A stretch of DNA of 64,000 nucleotides from positions 62,001 to 126,000 of the forward strand of contig NZ_BTVP01000004.1 of NCBI RefSeq assembly GCF_045863935.1, read 5' to 3'. Below, one piece after another: positions 1 through 10,600 of the stretch. The first letter of the stretch is position 1. Each line of letters opens with the position of its first letter. This DNA is from Parvibaculum sp045863935. Lineage in GTDB: Bacteria; Pseudomonadota; Alphaproteobacteria; Parvibaculales; Parvibaculaceae. Position numbers and translations under genes: made by a program. Under the pieces are notes generated by a model. It saw only the letters and a program-made list of their open reading frames with translations, was not told the DNA's origin and did no database searches.

Positions 1-24
1 CGCACATGAGAAGGCGGCGGACAG

Positions 25-1839
<1,815 letters not shown>

Positions 1840-1954
1840 GCCCCAAGTGTTGACGAACGGGGGTGCGGCGACTAGGTTTCGCCCGCGCAACCAAGGCGCG
1901 CAGCGCCTCGAGTCGGCCGCCAAGCGGCGGAAACCGGGGTCCTGAACGGCGCAT

Positions 1955-2028
1955 TGGGGGATCGTCTAACGGTAGGACAGCGGACTCTGACTCCGCCAGT
2001 CTAGGTTCGAATCCTAGTCCCCCAGCCA
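1955..2028 (+). tRNA. tRNA-Gln (anticodon CTG)
   Basis: Full cloverleaf: acceptor TGGGGGA pairs with TCCCCCA, anticodon stem GCGGA/TCCGC encloses CTCTGAC, and the T arm contains GGTTCGAATCC. CCA is encoded. An integrase remnant begins just downstream, so this tRNA was probably the attachment site of an older, now decayed element. Confidence 0.95.
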
Positions 2029-2043
2029 CTTCCCGTTAAGCTA

Positions 2044-3702
2044 TTGATAATAAAAGGCTTTTTGGCACCACAACCGCCTGTGACACACAGGTGTGACACA
2101 GAACTGTGTCACACGGCTCCTCCGGGGAGAAGATCAGGCGGCCCGAAATGGGAGCCGAAGCCCTTGTCGACCCGTCATCTTCATCTCACCCGTAGAGGCG
2201 CGGTTTACTACTTCCGCGCCAGACTTCCCAGAACGCTCGCGCATGTGCTCGGCCAGCCAATGCTCGCCGTGTCGCTGCGCACCAAGGAGGCCGCTCCAGC
2301 CCGCCGCATGACGCGCCGGTGCTCGGCCGCACTAGATCGTCTGGAGGCCCAGCTCTTGAACGCGCCGTCGAAATTCCCCCTATCTAAGCTCCAGCTCCGC
2401 CTCGTGCTTGAAACGATCTTCAACCGCATCATTGGCGAGGGTGAGGCGCGCCGCGATGCGGACCCAACTGGATATGCTCGCTACGCGGAAGGCGACAGGG
2501 ACTATGACGAGCCGGATCTCCCGGGTGACAGGAACAGCTGGACCAGCGAGCACTGGAACGCCTGGATGGAGTGGTGTGCCCGGGAGGATGAGCGGCCGGA
2601 CGCCATGGCCGCCCGGTGGGAAGGGCTCGCTCATGGCAACATCACTAGCGATGTTCGGCCGATGCTCGATAATGCGCTTACTGCGCATGGACTGAACCTC
2701 ACGCCCGCCGATCCTCAATATGAGGTTCTTGCTCGCGATGCGACGCGGGTCGCAGCGCAGGCCTATCGAATAGAGGCCGAACGTTGGAATGGTTCCTATG
2801 GGGTGCGTCAGGAGTTGCCGAGCTTCGTCGCGCAGAAATACCCGCTCGATAGTGCTCTCTTGCGCACCTGGACCACGCGCCTCAATCAAGATGAGGCGGT
2901 GTTTCTGTCACGCACAATTGACGAGGTGGCGCGCGACTTCGCGCGCTTCCGTCAGGAGCATGGCATCAGCCCCAAGACGAAAGCCGACGATGATCTGGCG
3001 CGTCGGTATTTCGTCGACCTGGTCGGCAATAGGCAGATCCAGGAGCTGACGCCAGAAGATGGGCAGAAATTCGCAAGCCAACTGCTCCGCGTGCCGCGCG
3101 ACTATGGCAAAGGCCTCTATCGCCGCATGACGCCCCGCCAGGCGATTGCCCTTGCGGATCGTCTCGAACAGGAAATCGCCGCCGCTGACAGCGACCAGCA
3201 GTTGATCGCCGTCGAGTCACACCGTCTCACAGCCGCAGAAGCACGCCGGAAAGTCGAGCGCATGCGGAAAAAGACAGCAAACAAGCACCTGACATTCTTC
3301 ACGTCACTCTGGCGCTCGCCGCTGGTTCCTCGGAGCCTCCGCGTCATGAACCCGTTCGAAGGCACTCTTTATAAGAAGCGGCTGATCGATACGGAGACGG
3401 CGCGCCGTGGCACCCGGGTTCCGTTCACGCAAGATGAGTTGAAGACGCTCTTCGCCTCAACGATCTGGAATAGCTGCCGTCGCCCCTTCCATGAAGAGAG
3501 CGCACACCAGAAGCGCCTCACGCCCTGGAAGTACTGGTGCCCGCTGATTGCGCTCTTCTCAGGCCTCCGGCGCGAAGAGGTCGCGAGGCTTCGCAAGGAT
3601 GATTTCGACATCTCGAACGGGGTCTGGCTGTTGCGCATCCAAGCGACCTATGACCGCCGCTTGAAATCTGGGCTGCTGCCGGTCTCGTGGACGTCGAGTT
3701 AA
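2044..3702 (+). pseudogene. Truncated tyrosine-recombinase integrase
   Basis: Begins immediately 3' of tRNA-Gln. An N-terminal segment RHLHLTRRGAVYYFRARLP resembles the DUF6538 region of phage/ICE integrases, and the start of the catalytic core is present (GLRREEVARL, containing the first catalytic Arg). The reading frame then stops at an adjoining transposase remnant, so the downstream HxxR and Tyr motifs are missing. The open frame starts at a TTG at 2044, but the true start may be further in, for example TTG near 2164 before LSTRHLHL. Judged inactive. It probably integrated the element once housed at tRNA-Gln. Confidence 0.8.
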
Positions 3703-4612
3703 GCTAACAACATCTTCTTTTCGAACTCCATAGGGTTCAGATACCCGAGCGTCGAGTACCGGCGCCGGGCATGTAGAAGCGTTCGATGTAGTCGAACACA
3801 TCGGCCTTGGCCTGGTCTCTTATGCGGTAGACTCTCCATTGCCGCGCTCGCCATTGGGCTCGGACCAATGGCGCCTTCAATGGCTCGCTCCCAGCAATTG
3901 CCCGAGCGGCTCATCGAGCAGGCAACGCCATGATCGGCCATCAGCCGCTGGAACGGCTCGCTCGTATACTGGCTGCCGCGATCGGAGTGATGCAGCAGAG
4001 CATCGGGCTTGCCGCGCCGCCAGATCGCCGTCACCAGCGCATCGGCGACGAGTTGGGCCGTCATCGATGAACTCATCGACCAACCCACCACCCGGCGCGA
4101 GAAGAGGTCTATCACGGCCGCTACATAGAGCCAGCCTTCGGCCGTCCAGATATAGGTGAAGTCCGCCACCCATTTGCGGTTCGGGGGCATCGGCCTCGAA
4201 CTGACGAGCCAGCACGTTCGGCGCGACGGCGTTGGTTGATCGCTCGCCATTATCCTTGGGGAGAGACCGCCGCCGGGGCCGCGCCCGCAAGGCCTGCTGC
4301 CGCATCAACCGTTCGATGCGATGCAGGCCGCAAGCGTGCCCGGCCGCCAGCACGTCATGCCAGACGCGCCGGGCTCCATAGGTCCGGTCACTGGCAAGGA
4401 AGCTCGATCGCACTTCATTGCCCAGCATCTTATCACTGCGGCTCCGCGCACTCGGGGCTCGCGTCAGCCAGGCATGGAAGCCGCTTCGCGAGACCCCGAG
4501 TGCCCCGCATAACCAAGCCACCGGCCAGATCCCTCGGTGCTTCGCGATGAAGGCGAACTTCATATGCTCTCCTTCGCGAAGTAGGCCGCGGCTTTTTTTA
4601 GGATGTCGCGGT
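3699..4612 (-). mobile_element. Degenerate IS3-family insertion sequence remnant
   Basis: Minus-strand transposase pieces in conflicting frames. A short OrfA tail (RDILKKAAAYFAKES, about 4565-4610) is followed by OrfB starting MKFAFIAKHRGIWPVAW at 4563. OrfB switches frame near 4190-4200 (from LARQFEADAP into NRKWVADFTYI). A further disruption precedes the third acidic residue, where the expected NAAMESF region reads ERAIEGAIGPS...AMESL. The first two DDE residues (DFTYI, HSDRGSQYTS) survive. OrfA is cut at its end, so one IS end is missing. Its insertion or rearrangement truncated the upstream integrase. Confidence 0.85.
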
Positions 4613-4689
4613 ACGGATTGAACTTGCCCTCAACCTTGGACCGGGCGGCCGGTGTCGGCAGATACGCCGCCGCCGGCGCGGGCGTCCTC

Positions 4690-4866
4690 TCCTCCGACAT
4701 CATTCGCGTGCTGTTCGAGCGCGGCGCCTTCACGAGCGCGGACACGGCGGCGACATCGCGCGCCCTCGTCATCTGCGCGGCAGGTTTTCCCGCCTTCGCC
4801 CTCATCAAGGTTTTCCAGCCGGGCTTCTTCGCGAGAGAAGACACGAAGACGCCGCTGCGCTCCGCC
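4690..4866 (+). pseudogene. murJ (mviN) internal fragment
   Basis: About 58 codons reading SSDIIRVLFERGAF ... ADTAATSRALVICAAGFPAFALIKVFQPGFFAREDTKTP closely match the conserved middle of the lipid II flippase MurJ. No start, no other transmembrane segments and no C-terminus are present, so this is an orphan scrap left by rearrangement. The sequence just upstream (4646-4677) is 31/32 identical to 7034-7065 inside the response-regulator gene, hinting at a recombination scar. Confidence 0.75.
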
Positions 4867-4975
4867 GCGCCTTCACGCGGGGTTGAAGGCCGGTCCTTCC
4901 CTTCATCATTGACAGGGGGCCGCCGCGCGGGCTGGGATAGCCGTTCAAATGGCGCAAGAGGGGAAGGGGGCCGTC

Positions 4976-6799
4976 ATGCTGAAGGAACGGCTCCATGCCG
5001 TGGGTCACGCCGAGAAGTGGCAACTCGACTATCTCTTCGATCTGAGCTTTCAGGCCTGGCTCGTCCATATCGGCGTCGTCACGGCAACGGTCGCGCTTCT
5101 CGTCTATGCCTGGCCGGGCGAGGCCTGGCCATGGGTCTGGTATGCCGCCATCTGCGGTCTTTCCGCCGCGCTTGCCGCCCTCGCATGGCGCTACACGCAT
5201 GACCGCCCGGCGAGCGAGGACGCCGCCCGGCCCTATGGCGTGGCGCATACCGCGCTCACCTTCCTTGTCGGCATAAGCTGGGGCCTCGGGGCCTTCGGCG
5301 CGGCGACGGGCGAATTCCATCACCTGCTGGTTTACTCGCTGGCCCTTGGCGGCACCGCGCTCAGCGCCGCCTCCTCGCAACATGCGCTGCCGCGCTCCTG
5401 CTTCATCAGCCTCTGGACGTCCGTGCCGATGCTTGGCCTCGCGCATCTCTATCACGATTTCAGTTTTTTGGGCGTGACGGTCATGGCAATGATCCTGCTT
5501 TATGCAGGTGTTCTCTCGATCCTCAGCTTCCGCATGTTGCGCTTCATGACGGCCAACGTGACGCTTACGCGCTCGCTCGACGACAAGCTTGCCGAGATCA
5601 CCGGAATGGCGGCGGAACTTGAAGAGGCCCGCCGGGAGGCGGTGGAGGCGAACCTCTCGAAATCCCGCTTCCTCGCTCATGCGAGCCACGATCTGCGCCA
5701 GCCGGTACATGCCATCGGTCTCTTTACTGCCTGTTTGCGCGACCTGCGGCTCGACGGCGAGGTGCGGCAGCATGTCGCCAGCATCGACAATGCGGCCCGC
5801 TCCGTGAGCCGCCTGCTCGGCTCGCTCCTCGATATTTCGCGTCTCGATGTCGGTGACATCGTGCCCCAGCCCGAGCGCATCTCTCTCGACGATGTGCTGC
5901 AAGGCATTGGCGGGCAGAACGCGGACGCCTTGCGCGAGAGCGGCTGCACACTCGTGCTGGAGCCGTCCGGCATCTTCGTGTCGGTGGACCCGGCCCTGTT
6001 CTTCACCATGATCCAGAACCTCCTCTCCAATGCGCAGAAATATGCGCGAGGCGCGACGGTTCGGATAACGGCCCGCACCGATGGCGAGGACCGCGCGGTC
6101 CTCGAGGTCGCGGATGACGGACCGGGCATCGGGGAGGCCGATCTCCGCCATATCTTCGATGAATTCTACCGCGCCGAAAACGATGCGCGGCACAGGGAAG
6201 AAGGTTTGGGTCTCGGCCTCGCCATTGTCCGCCGCCTTGGCGGGCTCATGGGGCTCGATGTCGGCATCGTCTCCGCCGAAGGGCGCGGCACCGCGGTTCG
6301 CATCGCCGGTCTTCCCGTCGTGGAGCCGGGCGCTGTCTCCGCCCCGCGCGCCCATCGCCAGCATCCGCTCACCGGCCTTGCCGTCTGCGTCATCGACGAC
6401 GATCCCGAAGTGCTCGCCGCCACTGCGACGCTCCTGCGCCGCTGGGGCTGCGAGGTCATGGAGTTCGGCGGCCTGCCGCAGGAAGCCGCCGGATGCGATG
6501 CGATCGTCAGCGATTTCGATCTCGGTGGCCCGCTGGACGGGCTCGGTGTCGTCGCACGGATACGCGAGATGGAGGGCTGGCCCGTGCCTGCCGCCATCCT
6601 CACGGGCCGCTCCGAGCCGGAAACGCTGGCGCATCTCGCCCGCTCCGGCATTCCCTTTCTGCGAAAGCCCGCGCATCCCGCCGAACTGCGCGCGCTCCTG
6701 ACCGGCTTCGCGCTTGGCGATGAAGCGAAGGAAGACGAAGCGAAGGAAGACGAAGCGAAGGAAGACGAAGCGAAGGAAGACGAAGCAACCGCTTCCTGA
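4976..6799 (+). CDS. Hybrid sensor histidine kinase with C-terminal receiver domain
   Basis: About 607 aa from ATG 4976, chosen because GGGGAAGGGGG lies just upstream; ATG 4949 is in frame but has no ribosome site. Order: an N-terminal block of about six hydrophobic segments (residues about 20-190), a short coiled linker, HisKA with phospho-acceptor His in ASHDLRQP (about residue 238), an HATPase domain (DGPGIG, GLGLGLAIVRRLGG), then a receiver domain (VIDDDPEV; likely phospho-Asp in SDFDLGG; FLRKPAHP). The tail is a run of KEDEA repeats. It faces the response regulator tail-to-tail with 4 bp between stops, so the two probably form one phosphorelay. The signal is unknown. Confidence 0.9.
   Translation: MLKERLHAVGHAEKWQLDYLFDLSFQAWLVHIGVVTATVALLVYAWPGEAWPWVWYAAICGLSAALAALAWRYTHDRPASEDAARPYGVAHTALTFLVGISWGLGAFGAATGEFHHLLVYSLALGGTALSAASSQHALPRSCFISLWTSVPMLGLAHLYHDFSFLGVTVMAMILLYAGVLSILSFRMLRFMTANVTLTRSLDDKLAEITGMAAELEEARREAVEANLSKSRFLAHASHDLRQPVHAIGLFTACLRDLRLDGEVRQHVASIDNAARSVSRLLGSLLDISRLDVGDIVPQPERISLDDVLQGIGGQNADALRESGCTLVLEPSGIFVSVDPALFFTMIQNLLSNAQKYARGATVRITARTDGEDRAVLEVADDGPGIGEADLRHIFDEFYRAENDARHREEGLGLGLAIVRRLGGLMGLDVGIVSAEGRGTAVRIAGLPVVEPGAVSAPRAHRQHPLTGLAVCVIDDDPEVLAATATLLRRWGCEVMEFGGLPQEAAGCDAIVSDFDLGGPLDGLGVVARIREMEGWPVPAAILTGRSEPETLAHLARSGIPFLRKPAHPAELRALLTGFALGDEAKEDEAKEDEAKEDEAKEDEATAS
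6722..6781 (+). repeat. 15-bp tandem repeat encoding DEAKE/KEDEA
   Basis: Four perfect copies of the 15-mer gaagcgaaggaagac, plus a 6-base partial fifth, at the 3' end of the kinase gene. They encode a highly charged tail. The repeat keeps the frame, so copy-number change would alter tail length without breaking the protein. Confidence 0.95.
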
Positions 6800-6803
6800 C
6801 CGT

Positions 6804-7517
6804 TCAGAGCAGCTTCACCGCCACGCCCGCGGCCGCCGCGCGGCTCGCGACGCCGAGTGTCCTCAGCAGCGCCGACACATGCATCCGCGCCGTCACCGGC
6901 GAGATACCGAGCTGGCGTCCGATCTCCTTGTTGGTCATGCCGGTGGCGACGAGCCGCAGCACTTCGCGCTGGCGCGGCGAAAGCTGCACCTCGCTTTCCC
7001 CCGTCCCCGTGCTCGCGCTCATGCCAGCCCGGACGGCCGGTGTCGGCAGATGCGCCGCCGCCGGCCTCACCACGATCTCGCCGCCATGGATCGCGGTAAT
7101 CGCCTCGGCGATCTCCTCCGGCGGCACGGCCTTGCCGACAAAGCCGTCCGCGCCCGCCGCCATCACCGCGCCGATGGTTTCCCTGTCATCGGCCATGGAG
7201 ACGATGGCGAGCGTCGCGCGCGGGAATTGCCGCCGCAGCATGCCGATGGACTGGTCGGGCACGAAGCCGGGAAACAGCAGGTCGAGCACGAACATGTCCG
7301 GCGCCTTGCCGTCCCGGGCCGCCGCCAGCACCTCCTCGAACGACCCCGCCTCGCATATCTCCGCACCGGGGCAGGCCCTGCCGAGAATATGCCGCATTCC
7401 CATCCGGAACACCGGATGATCGTCTGCGATGATGATGCGTTCTTCGGCCAAGCGCCCGCGTCTCCCTGAATTGGCGGCCTCTTGCCGGAGTCTATCCCCC
7501 GGCAGGGTTAATGACAC
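6804..7517 (-). CDS. NarL/LuxR-type response regulator
   Basis: 237 aa. Receiver domain IIIADDHPVF with phospho-acceptor Asp in FVLDLLFPG, then a LuxR-type helix-turn-helix near the C-terminus (LSPRQREVLRLVATGMTNKEIGRQLG). Convergent with the hybrid kinase and probably its partner. The start is uncertain: the frame opens at 7517, but a TTG at about 7452 just before AEERIIIADD would give the compact receiver N-terminus usual for this family. The linker between domains contains the 32-bp sequence also found near the murJ scrap. Confidence 0.88.
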   Translation of the reverse strand: MSLTLPGDRLRQEAANSGRRGRLAEERIIIADDHPVFRMGMRHILGRACPGAEICEAGSFEEVLAAARDGKAPDMFVLDLLFPGFVPDQSIGMLRRQFPRATLAIVSMADDRETIGAVMAAGADGFVGKAVPPEEIAEAITAIHGGEIVVRPAAAHLPTPAVRAGMSASTGTGESEVQLSPRQREVLRLVATGMTNKEIGRQLGISPVTARMHVSALLRTLGVASRAAAAGVAVKLL

Positions 7518-7602
7518 CTGTACATCTGTACATCTGTCACCCGGTGTGCCCGCCGCCGATTATGTCCTCGACTTTCTCCAATGACAGGCGGGGGGGCCGA
7601 TC

Positions 7603-10600
7603 ATGGGCGTGAAAAGCGGAAACCGGGCAGCAGCGCCGCGCACCATGCGCGTTACCACATGGCGCTTCATGCGGGTCCGGCGCAGGGCTGTAGAGCCCGC
7701 CATTCTCCGGCGTAACCTGACGCGGCGGCTCCTCTCCGGGGTCGGCATTGCCGCCCTTCTCACGGGCGCAAGCCTCGCGCTGCTTCCAGCCCCCGCCCGC
7801 GCCGATACCTCATGGACGGGCGCCGCCGACGGCGATTGGAACAACGCGGCCAACTGGTCGAACGGTCTGCCGGTCAACACTTCGGGAACGACCAAGATCG
7901 AGGGGCCTGTCGCCGCAACTGTCGACGGTATCGGTGTCACGGACTCCGGCCGCACCAATATTGGCGGCTCCACGCAGGACGGTTCGCTCATCGTGGAGGG
8001 CGGCGGTACGCTGAATGTGGGGGTATTTGAACTCTTCGGATATAATGGCTTCAGCGGCACCGCAACCATCCGTGGCGCCGGGTCCGGGATAACCGCTTCG
8101 TCAGACACCTTTGTTGGCGCCTATACGGGCATCGGCCATATCTTCATTGAGGACGGCGGAACCCTGACCACCCCCTATTCTACATATATGAGCCAGTATA
8201 ACGGCTCGCTCGGTACCGTAACGGTGACTGGTTCAGGTTCGACCTGGAACAGCGGCAGCACGATCCGGTTGGGTGGCTCCGAAGGCAATTACGACGCCAC
8301 GGGAATTCTGACGATTGCGGATGAAGGCCATGTCAACATCGGCAGTGGCAACAGTGACTTGCAGGTCGCCAATTCGGCGGGCTCCACCGGCACACTGAAT
8401 ATCGGCGCGGCGGAAGGCGATGCCGCCGTCGCGGCAGGCACGCTCAACGCCGCCTCTGTCGCCTTCGGAGCGGGCGACGGCACAGTTGTCTTCAATCATA
8501 CGGAAACGGATTATATTTTCTCTCCGTCCATCTCGGGCAATGGCGAAGTCCGCCAATTGGCCGGCACGACGATCCTGACCGGAGCGAACAGCTGGACGGG
8601 CGGCACCACAATCTCCGGCGGCATGCTTGCCGGCAACACGGCAAGCCTTGTGGGCGATATCCTCAACAATGCGACCCTTGCCTTCGATCAATCCGCGGAT
8701 GGCAGTTTCTCCGGCGCTGTCTCCGGCACCGGCAGCCTTGTGAAGCTCGGCAACGGCGTGCTCACCCTCACCGGTACCAATAGCTATGGGGGCGGCACCA
8801 CGGTTTCCGCCGGCACACTGCGCGCGGGCAATGCGACGGCTTTCGTCGCCGGCACGGCTTACACCGTCAATGGCGGCACGCTCGATTTCAACGATTTCAG
8901 CCGCACCATCGCCGCCCTCTCGGGCACGGGCGGCACGGTCGATCTCGGTAGCGCGACGCTGACTGTCGATCAGAGCGTGAACACCGTCTTCGCGGGCGCG
9001 ATCGGCGGCAGCGGCGGCCTGGTCAAATCCGGCGCGGGAACGCTGTCCCTCACAGGCGCCAGCGTCTGGACCGGCAACACGTCGGTCGATGCCGGCACGC
9101 TCGGCATCGTCGGCGGCGGCACGGTCTCGAACACCACCGGCTATATTGGTAACTACGCCACAGGCACCGGCGAAGTCACGGTTTCCGGCGCGGGTTCCAC
9201 CTGGACCAACAGCGCTCAGCTCCGTATCGGCGACTCAGGTAATGGTACGCTCGACATCACGGGCGGCGGAGTTGTCTTCAACACCACATCCTATGTCGGT
9301 TTGAACGTCGGCGGCACCGGCGAAGTCACGGTTTCAGGCGCGGGTTCCACCTGGACCAACAGCGCCGACCTCAATGTCGGCTTCTACGACACTGGTACGC
9401 TCGACATTACCGATGGCGGCGCGGTCTCCAACACCACGGCCTATATCGGCCGCTACGCCGGCGGCACCGGCGACGTGACGGTCGATGGCGCGGATTCCAT
9501 CTGGACCAACAGCGGCAACCTCTATATCGGCAATTACGGCACCGGCACGCTCGGCATCACGGGCGGCGGCACGGTCTCGAACGCCTCGCAGGTCTATATC
9601 GGCCGCGAATCCGCAGGCACCGGCGAAGTCACGGTCGATGGCGCGGATTCCACCTGGACCAACTCAAGCTACCTCATTGTCGGCGATCGCGGCACCGGCA
9701 CGCTCGGCATCACGGGCGGCGGCACCGTCTCGAACACGGAAGGCAATATCGGCTTTATCGCCGGCGGCACCGGCGACGTCACGGTCGATGGCGCGGATTC
9801 CACCTGGACCAACAGCAGCGAACTCTTTGTCGGCCGTTTCGGCACCGGCACGCTCGGCATCACGGGCGGCGGCGCTGTCTCCAACACCGCCGGCTATATC
9901 GGCTTTAGTGCCAGCGGCATCGGCGAAGTCACGGTGACGGGCGCGGATTCAATCTGGACCAACTCAAACTCCCTCGATGTCGGAAGGTCCGGCTCCGGCA
10001 CGCTTGGTATCACGGGCGGCGGCGCCGTCTCCAGCACCACGGCCTATATCGGCCGTTACGCCGGCGGCACCGGCGGCGTCACGGTCAATGGCGCGGATTC
10101 CACCTGGACCAACAGTGGTCAGCTCCGTGTCGGCGATGCCGGCACCGGCACGCTCGACATCGCGGGCGGCGGCGCTGTCTCCGCCACCATCGGCTATATC
10201 GGTTTGGAAGCGGGGAGCACCGGCGACGTAACGGTTTCCGGCGCAGATTCCACCTTGACCAATTCGGGCACTCTCGCTGTCGGCTTTTACGGCGCCGGTA
10301 CGCTCGACATCACCGATGGCGGCACGGTCTCAAATACAGAGGCTTATATCGGCCAGGCCGCAAGCGCCGCCGGCGAAGTCACGGTCGATGGCGCGGATTC
10401 CACCTGGACCAACAGCGGCGAACTCACTGTCGGCCGTTACGGCACCGGCACGCTCGGCATCACGGGCGGCGGCACGGTTGAGGTCGGCGGCGGCGCCGGC
10501 ACGGTGAGGATCGCCGATCAGGCCGGTTCCACCGGCACATTGAACATCGGCGCCGCCTCGGGCGATGCGGCGGTTGCCGCCGGCACGCTCGATGCCGCCT

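Noticed and set aside
2044..2163. N-terminal 40 codons of the truncated integrase frame
   Set aside because: Begins at TTG just after the tRNA and has a low-complexity composition unlike integrases; probably untranslated leader, so not used as domain evidence.
4805..6676. 623-codon minus-strand frame opposite the histidine kinase
   Set aside because: Arg/His/Gly-rich composition and no domain; it is antisense to a gene with full kinase motifs. High GC keeps such frames open.
7514..7545. Direct repeat tgtacatc-tgtacatc upstream of the response regulator, considered as a LuxR/quorum box
   Set aside because: Only two adjacent copies with no dyad of proper length and no matching site elsewhere.
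9094..10446. Regular repeats, considered as a CRISPR array
   Set aside because: Units are 150 bp, continuous, and keep one reading frame with conserved protein sequence; no repeat-spacer pattern or cas genes.
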